From contig NZ_CP132342.1 of assembly GCF_040529055.1 (NCBI RefSeq), positions 2,912,001 through 2,976,000 on the forward strand: a stretch of DNA of 64,000 bases. Direction: 5' to 3'. The stretch comes from Xanthomonas sontii. GTDB taxonomy: Bacteria; Pseudomonadota; Gammaproteobacteria; Xanthomonadales; Xanthomonadaceae. The position numbers and the translations under genes are program-made. The first letter of the stretch is position 1; every line of letters starts with the position of its first letter. This document shows positions 1-13,909 of the stretch, piece after piece. Below the pieces are notes generated by a model that saw only the letters and a program-made list of their open reading frames with translations, did not search any database and was not told where the DNA came from.

Positions 1-1459
1 GGCGCGCACCGCGTTCGCCCAGTTCGCTGGCATAGCCGTCGGGCAATTGCCGCAGGAACGCGTCGGCTTCGGCCGCGCGCGCGGCGGCCTCGACCTCGGC
101 TTCGCTGGCTTCGAGCCGGCCGTAGCGGATGTTGTCGGCGGCGCTGGCGGCGAACAGGGTCGGGTGCTGCGGCACCAGTCCGATCGCCGCGCGCAGTTGC
201 AAGGGGTCCAGCGTGCGCAGATCCAGGCCGTCCACCTGCACGCTGCCCGATTGCGGATCGTGGAAGCGCATCAGCAGCGCCAGCACCGTGCTCTTGCCGG
301 CGCCGGAGGGGCCGACCAGGGCCACGCTCTCGCCGGGCCGCACGTGCAGATCGAAGCCGTCCAGCGCCGGGTGATCGGGGCGCTGCGGGTAGCGGAAGCT
401 GACGTTGTCGAAGCGCACCTCGCCGCGCAGCGGCTGCGGCAGCGCACGTGGCTGCGCCGGGGCGACGATCTCGGGACGTTCCTGGAACAATTCGGCGATG
501 CGGCCCATGCCGCCGGCCGCGCGCTGCAGGTCGTTCCAGACTTCGGCCAGCGAGGCCACCGAACCGCCGCCGAACATCGCATACAGCAAAAACTGGCCGA
601 GCGCGCCCGCACTGAGTTCGTGGGCGGCGACCTCGTGCGCGCCCAACCACAGCACCAGCACGATGGCGCCGAAGATCAACACGATGGCCGCGGCGGTGAT
701 CAGCGCCTGTGCGCGGACCCGGCGCCGCGCCACCGCCACGGTCTGCGCCAGCGCTTCGCCGAAGCGGCCGCGTTCGTAGCCTTCGCGCGCGTAGGCCTGC
801 ACCGTGCGCACCGCGCCCAGGGTCTCGGCAGCGAGGGTGTTGGCGTCGGCGACGCGATCCTGGCTGGCGCGCGAGATCTTCTGCAGGCGCCGCGCGCCGA
901 GCACGATCGGCAGCACCGCCAGCGGGATGCCGAGCAGGGTGTAGGCGGCCAGGTGCGGGCTGGTCACGCACAGCATCACCACGCTGCCGACCGCGGTGAC
1001 CGTGCTGCGCAGCGCCACCGACATGGTGCTGCCGATGACCCCGCGCAGCAGTTCGCTGTCGGCCGACAGGCGCGAGACCAGTTCGCCGCTGCGGTTGCGG
1101 TCGTGGAACCCGGCATGCAGGCCGATCAGGTGCGTGTACAGGCGTTCGCGCAGGTCGGCGACCACCTTTTCGCCGAGCAGCGACACGAAGTAGAAGCGCG
1201 TGGCGGTGGCCACCGCCAGCACCACCGAGACCGCGAACAACAGGGCGAACGACTGGTTGATGAGGCCGACGTCCTCGAAGCCATGATCGATCATCTGCCG
1301 GACCGCGACCGGAAGGCTCAGCGTGGCGCTGGACGAGATCGCCAGCGCCACCAGCCAGGCGATCAGCAGGCCGCGCCGGCGACGCACGAACGGCCACAGG
1401 GTGCGCAGGCTGCCGAGTCTGCGCAGCGACTTGGCCTGGTCGGCCGACGGGGTGTTCAT
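1..1459 (-). CDS. ABC transporter, fused permease/ATPase (partial, C-terminus outside window)
   Basis: Half-size ABC exporter of the MsbA/BmrA type, probably moving lipid or drug-like substrates across the inner membrane. Starting at 1459 it reads MNTPSADQAKSLRRLGSLRT. The first ~330 residues are the membrane domain, with hydrophobic segments near 31-50, 70-95, 150-190 and 255-275. The nucleotide-binding domain starts near 345 and has a perfect Walker A, GPSGAGKST, at 383-391. The frame runs off the left edge after about 486 residues, before the LSGGQ signature and Walker B, so the ATPase cannot be judged complete. Its ATG overlaps the stop of the upstream YigZ gene as ATGA, implying translational coupling. 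The substrate cannot be read from the sequence. Confidence 0.9.
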   Translation of the reverse strand, partial: MNTPSADQAKSLRRLGSLRTLWPFVRRRRGLLIAWLVALAISSSATLSLPVAVRQMIDHGFEDVGLINQSFALLFAVSVVLAVATATRFYFVSLLGEKVVADLRERLYTHLIGLHAGFHDRNRSGELVSRLSADSELLRGVIGSTMSVALRSTVTAVGSVVMLCVTSPHLAAYTLLGIPLAVLPIVLGARRLQKISRASQDRVADANTLAAETLGAVRTVQAYAREGYERGRFGEALAQTVAVARRRVRAQALITAAAIVLIFGAIVLVLWLGAHEVAAHELSAGALGQFLLYAMFGGGSVASLAEVWNDLQRAAGGMGRIAELFQERPEIVAPAQPRALPQPLRGEVRFDNVSFRYPQRPDHPALDGFDLHVRPGESVALVGPSGAGKSTVLALLMRFHDPQSGSVQVDGLDLRTLDPLQLRAAIGLVPQHPTLFAASAADNIRYGRLEASEAEVEAAARAAEADAFLRQLPDGYASELGERGAR

Positions 1460-2049
1460 GCGGGGGCGGGTTCCGAACAGCGGACCCGATTGCGAGTGGC
1501 GTCTCGCAGGCGGGTTTTCAAGGCGTCGACGCGATCGCGGGGCAGGCGCAGGCGCAGTTCGGCGCCGCCGGCATCGAAGCGTTCATCGAGTTTTTCCGCG
1601 GCGCAGGCGCTCAGCGCGGCGTGCACCGCGCCCAGGTCGTCGAAGCCGCAGTGCAGGGTCAGCAGGCTTAACGCGAGCAGCGGTTGCCGTGGCGCCAGGC
1701 GCAGGCATTCGGCCGCACTGCCGCCATAGGCGCGGACCAGGCCGCCGGCGCCGAGCTTGATGCCGCCGTACCAGCGCGTGACCACCACCACCACGCGGTC
1801 GAAGCCCTGGCCGTCGATCGCCGCCAGGATCGGCCGGCCGGCGGTGCCGGCGGGCTCGCCGTCGTCGCTGGAGCGGTATTCGTCGCCATGGCGGTAGGCC
1901 CAGCAATTGTGGGTGGCGTCGGCCACCATCACCTGCTGCACGAACGCCAGCGCTGCGCCGGCGTCGGCGATCGGCGCGGCGTGGGCAACGAAGCGGCTGT
2001 GCTTGATCTCCACGCTGTGGCTGACGGGGTGCGGGAGCGTATCGGGCAT
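1456..2049 (-). CDS. YigZ/IMPACT family protein
   Basis: About 197 residues (MPDTLPHPVSHSVEIKHSRF...), the usual size for the bacterial YigZ/IMPACT family (UPF0029 N-terminal domain plus a DUF1949-like C-terminal domain). Hallmarks seen are HNCWAYR near residue 50, SSDDGEPAGTAGRPIL near 63-77 and TRWYGGIKLGAGGLVRAYGG near 93-112. The family is linked to translation regulation, but the bacterial biochemical role is not settled. An in-frame ATG three codons upstream (2058) is possible; neither start has a strong ribosome binding site. The stop overlaps the ABC exporter start (ATGA), so the two are probably co-translated. Confidence 0.9.
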   Translation of the reverse strand: MPDTLPHPVSHSVEIKHSRFVAHAAPIADAGAALAFVQQVMVADATHNCWAYRHGDEYRSSDDGEPAGTAGRPILAAIDGQGFDRVVVVVTRWYGGIKLGAGGLVRAYGGSAAECLRLAPRQPLLALSLLTLHCGFDDLGAVHAALSACAAEKLDERFDAGGAELRLRLPRDRVDALKTRLRDATRNRVRCSEPAPA

Positions 2050-2110
2050 CGGCGGCATTGTAGACGAGGTGCGCTGCCGGCCTGCGGCGCAGGCGCCGGC
2101 AGCGTGCGGC

Positions 2111-3265
2111 TCAGTCCTGCAGCAGCGGGCGCAGGTCCGCGGGCACCGTGCGGTATGGGTGGGTGCGCTGGAAGCGCAGCAGGCTGGCGCGGGCGACGTC
2201 CAGTTCGCCGCCGTCGCGGCGCTCGCGGATCCGTTGCAGCCAGCGCCGCGGGGGCAATTGTGCGTCGGCCTCCACGGCCACTTCCACTGCGGCCGCCAAG
2301 ACGCCAGCGGAGGACCGTGGCTGCGCCGATGCGGCGGCGGGCGCGGCAGACGACGTCGAAGGTTGCAGCGACAGCGCCTCCGAGGACCCGGTCGCTGCCG
2401 CCTGCGCGCGCGCGGCGGCCGCCAGCTTGGCCTGGCGGGCGTCGTCGGTGGGCGCGCTGCGTGCCCAGGTGTCCTGCGTCGTTGCCGCGCGCGCCGGTGC
2501 GCGCAAGGCCATGGCGGCGGGGGCGGCTTGCTGTTCGGCGGCCGGTGCGGCAGCCGGCTCGCTGTTATCCGCTGCGATCGCCGGTGGCGGTGGTGCCGGG
2601 GCCGGCGGTGCAACTGGCGCCACCATCGCCGGTGACGCGGGAGGGGCCAGGCTCTTCGCGGGCACCGGCTTGCGCGCCTGCGCCTCCGGCAGTGGCGCGG
2701 CAGGTGCTTCCGCTTCCCTGCGCGCCGAGGCCACAGGGGCGGGCGCTGTGGCCTTGGGGGCCGCCGGCGCGGTGGCATCCGGCGCCGGCTCCGCGGAGGG
2801 CGGTGCCGGCGATGCGGCTGGCGCAGAAGCGGCGTCGGTGGCGGGCGTCGCTGCCGGAGCAGGCGCTGCCGACGGCATCGGCGCCGAGGGCACCGGCGGG
2901 CGTGCGCGCCAGGCGATGCCGGCCACCAGCACCAGCGAGGCCGCCAGGCCGAGCCAGGTCGGCCAGCGTGGCCGCGACGCCGGCGGGGCGGCACGCGATG
3001 CGGGCGCCGGGCCTGGCCCGGCCGGGTCGGCGGTCGCGATGGAGGCGGGTGCGGACGCTGGCATCGCCGCGGTGGCTTGCGCCCGCGCGCGCTCCGCGGC
3101 GCTGCTGGGATACTCCGGGACCTCGGCGGCTCCCGGTGCGACCGCCGCGCGCGCGGCAGCCAGGATCGCCGCATCCAGCGCCGGCGGCGGCAATGCCTGC
3201 CGGCCCAGGCGCAGGCGTTCGGCGAGCGCGCGCTCTTCCGGGGTCAGCGGTTCGTCGGCGCTCAT
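2111..3265 (-). CDS. membrane-anchored Ala/Pro-rich protein encoded with an ECF sigma factor (anti-sigma-like)
   Basis: A 384-residue protein whose ATG overlaps the stop of the upstream sigma-factor gene (ATGA), the usual arrangement for a sigma/anti-sigma pair. It has a short acidic cytoplasmic N-terminus with charged helices (residues 1-110), one membrane segment near residues 115-135 (TWLGLAASLVLVAGIAW), and then a very long Ala/Pro-rich low-complexity periplasmic stretch. A more conserved C-terminus contains RWLQRIRERRDGGELDVARA and ends HPYRTVPADLRPLLQD. No HxxxCxxC zinc-binding anti-sigma motif is visible. The anti-sigma role is inferred from gene order and topology only. The low-complexity centre should evolve fast. 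Confidence 0.8.
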   Translation of the reverse strand: MSADEPLTPEERALAERLRLGRQALPPPALDAAILAAARAAVAPGAAEVPEYPSSAAERARAQATAAMPASAPASIATADPAGPGPAPASRAAPPASRPRWPTWLGLAASLVLVAGIAWRARPPVPSAPMPSAAPAPAATPATDAASAPAASPAPPSAEPAPDATAPAAPKATAPAPVASARREAEAPAAPLPEAQARKPVPAKSLAPPASPAMVAPVAPPAPAPPPPAIAADNSEPAAAPAAEQQAAPAAMALRAPARAATTQDTWARSAPTDDARQAKLAAAARAQAAATGSSEALSLQPSTSSAAPAAASAQPRSSAGVLAAAVEVAVEADAQLPPRRWLQRIRERRDGGELDVARASLLRFQRTHPYRTVPADLRPLLQD

Positions 3266-3906
3266 CCGCCCAACCTCGCACGCAGTTTGTCCATCGCATA
3301 GCGCAGCCGCGACTTGACCGTCTCGCGGCCGACGCCGGTGATGTGCCCGATCTCGTCCAGGCTCAATTCCTGCTCCAGGCGCAGCAGCAGCACGTCGCGT
3401 TGCTCCTCGGGAAGCGCATCCAGCGCCAGTTGCAACTGGCGCCGTTGTTCGAAGGCGGACAACTGCCGCTCCGGGGTGTCGGGGTCCTGCACGCGCGCGG
3501 TGCGCAGGTCGGCGTCGGCCGGCGCCGGCGGGCGGTGCTTGGCCGCGCGCCAATGGTCGCCAAGCCGATTGTGGGCGATGCGCAGCAGCCAGGTGGTGAA
3601 CGCGGCCTGCGGCTGCCAGTCCAGGCGTGCGGCGATCACCCGCTGCCACACGTCCTGGAACAGTTCTTCGGCCAGCGCCCGGTCGCGCAGCTGCCGCAGC
3701 AGGTATTGGTAAAGGCGGCCGCGATGGCGCAGGTACAGAGTCTCGAACGCGCGTGCGTCGCCGGCGGCATAGGCCAGCATCAGGGCTTCGTCGCTCGCGT
3801 CGACCGGGGCGTCCACGGCGGCAAGCCTAAGCGTTCGCCGGTCCGCCGCATAGTCGGGAGGCGGGGGCCCGGGAGAGGGCGTCGATGGCGGACATTCGGA
3901 CAACAT
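3262..3906 (-). CDS. RNA polymerase sigma factor, ECF (sigma-70 family)
   Basis: A 214-residue ECF sigma factor. Region 2 spans about residues 40-120 and includes DARAFETLYLRHRGRLYQYL and the core-binding AEELFQDVWQRVI. Region 4 spans about 150-212 and has a helix-turn-helix in LSLDEIGHITGVGRETVKSR. The linker is Pro-rich. It would direct RNA polymerase to a small stress or envelope regulon under control of the coupled membrane protein just downstream. ATG 3906 is chosen because it begins a continuous conserved frame; the first 35 residues are Pro-rich and a later start is possible. The stop overlaps the partner start. Confidence 0.9.
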   Translation of the reverse strand: MLSECPPSTPSPGPPPPDYAADRRTLRLAAVDAPVDASDEALMLAYAAGDARAFETLYLRHRGRLYQYLLRQLRDRALAEELFQDVWQRVIAARLDWQPQAAFTTWLLRIAHNRLGDHWRAAKHRPPAPADADLRTARVQDPDTPERQLSAFEQRRQLQLALDALPEEQRDVLLLRLEQELSLDEIGHITGVGRETVKSRLRYAMDKLRARLGG

Positions 3907-4035
3907 GGGTAGACAAACGCGTATCGCGGCACTTCGGGGTCGATCGGGCGTCGATCGGTGCATGCAACGGGTATGCTGGGGGTGAAAGGGCGAGCGTGGA
4001 GCAGTTCCGGGGGCCCTGCAGGAGAATCGTTGTCG

Positions 4036-6921
4036 ATGCTGTTCAATTCGTCCGCCACCGCCCGCGAAGACGCTTCCGGCGGCCATGCGCCCGCCCGCAC
4101 GGCGCAGGCCTTGTGCAGGCTGCTGCCGCCCGGCAGCGCCGTGGTGGTCGGCTGCGGCGACGGCGTGGTCGGGCGCCTCCACGGCGCCAGCGCGGAGGCG
4201 CCGGAGTGGTTGCAGGCGCTGGTCGCGCAGACGCTGGCCGCCACCGAGTTGCCACCGTCGACGACACCCACGGTGCTGCACGTGCATCGCACCGCCGAGG
4301 GGGCCTGCGTGGTCATCGGTGCGCAGGTGAGACAGCCGCTGGACGAAGCGTACCGCACCGCCTGGTGCGAGGCCGCGGTCGCCTTCGGCCTCAACCTGCT
4401 CGACACCGAGCGCATGCGCGCGCGCATCGAGGGCCTGGAGAAATCCAAGCAGCTGCAGCAGGCGCTGTACGAGATCGCCGATCTGGCCGGCGCCGATCTG
4501 GAAATGAGCCAGATGCTGCAGCGCGTGCATGCGGTGCTGGAATCGCTGATGTACGCGGAGAACTGCTACATCGTCGAATACGACGAAGATCAGCAGAGCA
4601 TGCGCTTTCTGTACTTCTCCGACCGCCACGACGACTTCGTCGCCGATCCGGAGCAGACCTACTTCCTGCGCGACATGCCGCACAGCCTCACCGTGGGACT
4701 GCTGCGCCACGGCCGCGCGGTGCGTGGGCCCTCGGAGCAGGTGCGCGAACGCCTGCAGGTGGGCTACAACGCCGAACACGGCCCGGAGAGCCGCGACTGG
4801 CTGGGCGTGCCGATGCTGCGCGAGGGCCGGGTGTGCGGCGCGATCGTGGTGCAGAACTACGACTACGCGCTGCGCTACACAGACGCCGACCGCGCGCTGC
4901 TGGCCTACGTGGCGCAACACGTGCAGACCGCGATGGACCGGCGCCATGCGCAGGTGCAACTGGAGCGGCGGGTGCACCTGCGGACCCAGGAACTGCAGCG
5001 CGCCAACCGCGACCTGCAGGACGAGATCCAGGAGCGCAAGCGCGCCGAGACGCTGCAACTGGCGCTGTTCCGCATCGCCGAGCTGGCGATCCGTTCGGAG
5101 AGCCTGCAGCAGTTCTACACCGAGGTGCACGCCATCGTCGGCGGGCTGATCGACGCGCGCAACCTGTACATCGCGCTGCTGTCCGACGACGACACGATGC
5201 TGGAGTTCGTCTACTCGGTGGACGAGTTCACCCCTTACCGGCCGCAACGGCGCCGCGGCCGCGGACTGACCGAGTACGTGATGCGGGTGCGGCGTCCGCA
5301 ACTGCTCGAACTTCCCGACATCGACGCCTTGCTGACGCAGGGCGAGGTACAGGAGTACGGCCAGCGCCCCTACAGCTGGCTGGGCGTGCCGCTGTTCGAC
5401 GAAGGCGAGGTGATCGGCGCGATCGTGGTGCAGAGCTACATCGCCAAGGTGCGGTTCACCGAGCACGACCAGCGCCTGCTGACCTTCGTCGCGCACAACG
5501 TCGGCAGCGGTCTGGCGCGGCAGCGCGCGCAGGAACGGCTGCGGCTGGCGCACGCGGAGCTGGAGCAGCGCGTGGAGGAGCGCACCCGCGAGCTGGCCGA
5601 GGTCAACGAGCAACTGCTGGCGCAGATCGCCGAACGCTGGCGTGCCGAGCAGCGCCTGACCCACCAGGCGCTGCACGACGCGCTGACCGGATTGCCGAAC
5701 CGATCGCATCTGCTGGACCGGCTCAGCGAGGCGATCTCCCGTGCCCGCGGCGGCGGCAGGACCTTCGCCGTGCTGTTCCTGGATCTGGACCGGTTCAAGC
5801 TGGTCAACGACAGCATCGGCCACGCCGCCGGCGACGAGATGCTGGTGCAGGTGGCCAAGCGCATCGTCTCCACGATCCGCGGCCAGGACGTGGTGGCGCG
5901 CCTGGGCGGCGACGAATTCGCGGTGTTGACGCCGTGCGAGCATGGCCTGGATGGCGCGCGCGAGCTGGCGCGGCGCCTGCTGCACGTGCTTGGCCAGCCG
6001 ATGTGGGTGGCCGGCCGCGAATTGTTCCCGTCCGGCAGCCTGGGCATCGCCGCCTGGCATCCGCGCTACCACAACGGCGAGGAGATGCTGCGCGACGCCG
6101 ACGCGGCCATGTACCGGGCCAAGGCGCAGACGCAGGACCGCTGCGTGGTGTTCGACGAGGCCATGCGCGAGGCGGCGCTGCGCAGCCTCGATCTGGAGGC
6201 GGACCTGCGCCGGGCGATCAACAACCGCGACTTCGAGCCGTTCTACCAGCCGATCGTGCGCCTGCGCGACGGCGAGGTGATCGGCCACGAAGCGCTGCTG
6301 CGCTGGCGCCACGAAAGCCGCGGGCTGCTGGTGCCGAGCCAGTTCATCGACCTGGGCGAGGAGAGCGGCCTGATCGAGCAGGTGGACTGGCTGCTGTACG
6401 CGCAGGTGATCCGGCGCCTGGCGCAGAGCGAGGGCGGCTACGTCTCGGTCAACGTCTCGCCGCGGCACTTCCGCTCGCCGGATTTCACCGAACGGCTGTT
6501 CGGGCTGATCGACACCGCCGGCGCAGATCCGCGCCGCCTGCGCGTGGAGATCACCGAGGTGGCGCTGCTCGACGACGCACCGCGCACCCTGACCATCCTG
6601 CAGGCGCTGCGCGAGCGCGGCGTCCTGGCGCAACTGGACGACTTCGGTACCGGCTTCTCGGCGCTGTCCTACCTGCACCGCTTCCCGATCTCGGTGCTGA
6701 AGATCGACCAGAGCTTCGTCGCCGGCCTGCAGGACGAGGGCAGCACCGGCAGCCACGCGCTGGTACGCGGCATTCTCGCCCTGGCCAGCACCCTGGGCAT
6801 CGAAACGGTGGGCGAAGGCATCGAGACCGAGCAGCAACTGGCGACCCTGCGCGAACTGGGTTGCGACTACGGGCAGGGCTATCTGCTCGGGCGCCCGGCC
6901 GCCGCGCCGCAGCTGCTTTGA
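4036..6921 (+). CDS. GAF-GAF-GGDEF-EAL cyclic-di-GMP signalling protein
   Basis: A 961-residue cytoplasmic enzyme that probably makes and/or degrades cyclic-di-GMP. Two related GAF domains (about 148-300 and 344-495) share the motif LGVP...GAIVVQ. A helical linker follows, then GGDEF (about 543-708) and EAL (about 718-961). The cyclase motif is intact (ARLGGDEFAVL), with RGQD placed five residues before GGDEF as a product-inhibition I-site. The EAL domain keeps HEALLRW, the Asn of SVNVSP, DDFGTG, the Lys of LKIDQSF and the Glu of GEGIE, so both halves look active. ATG 4036 is preferred because GGAG lies at 4021-4024; a TTG at 4030 and a GTG at 3958 are in frame. No transmembrane segment is visible. 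The GAF ligands are unknown. Confidence 0.9.
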   Translation: MLFNSSATAREDASGGHAPARTAQALCRLLPPGSAVVVGCGDGVVGRLHGASAEAPEWLQALVAQTLAATELPPSTTPTVLHVHRTAEGACVVIGAQVRQPLDEAYRTAWCEAAVAFGLNLLDTERMRARIEGLEKSKQLQQALYEIADLAGADLEMSQMLQRVHAVLESLMYAENCYIVEYDEDQQSMRFLYFSDRHDDFVADPEQTYFLRDMPHSLTVGLLRHGRAVRGPSEQVRERLQVGYNAEHGPESRDWLGVPMLREGRVCGAIVVQNYDYALRYTDADRALLAYVAQHVQTAMDRRHAQVQLERRVHLRTQELQRANRDLQDEIQERKRAETLQLALFRIAELAIRSESLQQFYTEVHAIVGGLIDARNLYIALLSDDDTMLEFVYSVDEFTPYRPQRRRGRGLTEYVMRVRRPQLLELPDIDALLTQGEVQEYGQRPYSWLGVPLFDEGEVIGAIVVQSYIAKVRFTEHDQRLLTFVAHNVGSGLARQRAQERLRLAHAELEQRVEERTRELAEVNEQLLAQIAERWRAEQRLTHQALHDALTGLPNRSHLLDRLSEAISRARGGGRTFAVLFLDLDRFKLVNDSIGHAAGDEMLVQVAKRIVSTIRGQDVVARLGGDEFAVLTPCEHGLDGARELARRLLHVLGQPMWVAGRELFPSGSLGIAAWHPRYHNGEEMLRDADAAMYRAKAQTQDRCVVFDEAMREAALRSLDLEADLRRAINNRDFEPFYQPIVRLRDGEVIGHEALLRWRHESRGLLVPSQFIDLGEESGLIEQVDWLLYAQVIRRLAQSEGGYVSVNVSPRHFRSPDFTERLFGLIDTAGADPRRLRVEITEVALLDDAPRTLTILQALRERGVLAQLDDFGTGFSALSYLHRFPISVLKIDQSFVAGLQDEGSTGSHALVRGILALASTLGIETVGEGIETEQQLATLRELGCDYGQGYLLGRPAAAPQLL

Positions 6922-6963
6922 GGCGATCGAGTGCGGAGCGCGGCGCCATGCGCCCGTTGCTCG

Positions 6964-7338
6964 CAGCGCGACGCGTTGCGGCGCGTTTGTTCGATCCGCG
7001 CCTCCGATGCTGGAGCGACTGAAGATGCCGCCATGGCAGGTTGCCGCGTAGGAGCGGCTTCAGCCGCGATGGGTTTTATCGAGCACGCCCGTCGCAGCTG
7101 AAGCCGCTCCTGCAGGACACGTCCTGTCGGTATGGGCGGCGGCCTGAACGGTTCGCCACGCGCCAAGCGCTTGCCGTGGATCGGATGCGCCTGGCGCAAC
7201 GCGTTGCGGCGCTTTTTGTCGATCCGCGCCGCAGGAACAATCGTGCGCCGGAATTCATGGCGCGTCGCCACGCGTCATGACGTTGCCGCTTTCGGCGTCT
7301 CAGCGCAACGCGTTGCGACGCTTTTCGTCGATCCACTT
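6964..7338. repeat. three copies of a ~39-bp repeat with a CGCAACGCGTTGCG core
   Basis: Near-identical blocks start at about 6964, 7193 and 7301. Each carries a palindromic core related to CGCAACGCGTTGCG followed by GCGCTTTTTGTCGATCC or a variant. The rightmost copy forms the last ~12 codons of the LOG gene; the other two lie in the gap downstream. With the REP doublet between them they fill most of the 378-base region 6922-7299, where no gene is seen. Confidence 0.7.
7048..7114. repeat. GTAG-type REP doublet
   Basis: GTAGGAGCGGCTTCAGCCGC and a facing copy (GCAGCTGAAGCCGCTCCTGC) form an inverted pair separated by about 20 bases. Each unit is itself a hairpin (GCGGCTTCAGCCGC). This matches the GTAG-headed REP sequences known from Stenotrophomonas and Xanthomonas. 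Confidence 0.8.
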
Positions 7339-7893
7339 GGAAGCCTGCGCCGGCGTGTACTCCCGCATCCAGCCCAGCATCGTGTCGATGTCGCTGCCGT
7401 ACCACAGGTCGGCGCGCTGGTCCGGGTGCAGGAAGCGCTCTTCGACCATGCGATCGATCATGCCGATCAGCGGCGCGTAGAACCCTTCCACGTCGAGGAA
7501 GGCGCAGGGCTTGTTGCCGATGCCGAGCTGGCGCCAGGTCAGCATCTCGAAGATTTCTTCCATGGTGCCGAAGCCGCCGGGCAGGGCGACGAAGGCATCG
7601 GACAGGTCGAACATGCGCGACTTGCGCTCGTGCATCGAGCCGACGATCTCCAGCTCGGTGAGGCCGCGGTGCGCCACTTCCCAGTCGGCCAGTTGCTTGG
7701 GAATCACGCCGGTGACCTCGCCGCCGGCGGCGAGCACCGCATTGGCCACGGTGCCCATCAGGCCGACATTGCCGCCGCCATAGACCAGGCGCAGCCCCTG
7801 TTCGGCGATGCGGGTGCCCAGCGCGGTGGCACGTTCGACATAGGCGGGCTTGTTGCCGGCGTTGGAGCCGCAGTAGACGCAGATGCTTTTCAT
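7300..7893 (-). CDS. LOG family protein (putative cytokinin riboside 5'-monophosphate phosphoribohydrolase)
   Basis: A 197-residue Rossmann-like protein with the family signature PGGFGTMEE near residues 106-114 and an N-terminal MKSICVYCGSNAGNKP. LOG enzymes hydrolyse nucleoside 5'-monophosphates to the free base and ribose 5-phosphate; in plant-associated bacteria they can release active cytokinin, while a general purine-nucleotide salvage role is equally possible. The last 11 residues (WIDEKRRNALR) are encoded by a copy of a short repeat that recurs twice just downstream, so the natural C-terminus may have been altered. No operon partner is clear. Confidence 0.88.
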   Translation of the reverse strand: MKSICVYCGSNAGNKPAYVERATALGTRIAEQGLRLVYGGGNVGLMGTVANAVLAAGGEVTGVIPKQLADWEVAHRGLTELEIVGSMHERKSRMFDLSDAFVALPGGFGTMEEIFEMLTWRQLGIGNKPCAFLDVEGFYAPLIGMIDRMVEERFLHPDQRADLWYGSDIDTMLGWMREYTPAQASKWIDEKRRNALR

Positions 7894-8038
7894 CGGGAAT
7901 GGGGAGTCGGGAATGGGGAATAGGGAAAATCAAAAGCCGAAACGCATAACGCCGGACTCGGGCCCGGCGTTATGCAGTGGGAATGCAGTGCCGGGAATGC
8001 GCTTGCCATTCCCGATTCTCCATTCCCGTTTCCCGGCC
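7894..8038. repeat. GGGAATGGGGAAT palindromic element between log and lpd
   Basis: The left arm (about 7894-7930) contains GGGAATGGGGAGTCGGGAAT and the right arm (about 8006-8036) contains CCATTCCCGATTCTCCATTC, in inverted orientation. The lpd terminator hairpin lies inside. The same pattern recurs across the window. Confidence 0.75.
7944..7975 (-). terminator. hairpin terminator after lpd
   Basis: A perfect 12-bp stem (GCATAACGCCGG / CCGGCGTTATGC) has an 8-base loop. On the minus strand it is followed by a moderately T-rich stretch. It is well placed to end the sucA-sucB-lpd transcript. Confidence 0.6.
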
Positions 8039-9499
<1,461 letters not shown>

Positions 9500-9503
9500 T
9501 CAC

Positions 9504-9637
9504 ACGGGAATGGGGAATAGGGAATGGGGAATCGCAAAAGCGCAGGCGCCTGCCGCCTCCCATCCAGGTCCAGGCGGGAACAGGGCAGGGAAATGGGCGC
9601 TTGTCCCATTCCCCACTCTCCATTCCCGATTCCCGGC
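9504..9637. repeat. GGGAATGGGGAAT palindromic element between lpd and sucB
   Basis: The left arm (9504-9532) reads GGGAATGGGGAATAGGGAAT. The inverted right arm (9604-9637) contains CCATTCCCCACTCTCCATTC. It occupies the whole sucB-lpd spacer and would form a long imperfect hairpin in the operon transcript. Confidence 0.75.
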
Positions 9638-9639
9638 TC

Positions 9640-10854
<1,215 letters not shown>

Positions 10855-10901
10855 TGCAGGGGGCGTCCTAGTGGTGTCTTTTTTGAAGTGTGAAAGGGGG
10901 T

Positions 10902-13727
<2,826 letters not shown>

Positions 13728-13815
13728 GATGGTGGGGTGCGGTCGCTTTGTTTGGGGTGGCTTGCGGCAGGAACCGGCGGACGCGAGGGCCGCGCGGGCG
13801 TAATCAAGCGCAAAA

Positions 13816-13821
13816 ATTATA
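13816..13821 (-). promoter_or_regulatory. candidate sigma-70 -10 box (TATAAT) for sucA
   Basis: A perfect TATAAT reads on the minus strand inside GGGGGTATAATTTTTGCG, the only AT-rich spot between the GNAT gene and sucA. No good -35 hexamer sits 16-18 bases upstream, so an activator may be needed. The predicted leader is about 80 bases. Confidence 0.5.
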
Positions 13822-13909
13822 CCCCCATGAACCAGCCGGGGTGTGCATTCGGCGTGGTCAAGGCCGATCCCGGTTCATCCGTGGCAGTTGCGGCGTGGTC
13901 GCGGCCGCC

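Noticed and set aside
3262..6837. An open frame of about 1190 codons antisense to the GGDEF-EAL gene
   Set aside because: His/Gln/Ala/Arg-rich shadow composition; only its last 214 codons (the sigma factor) are a real protein.
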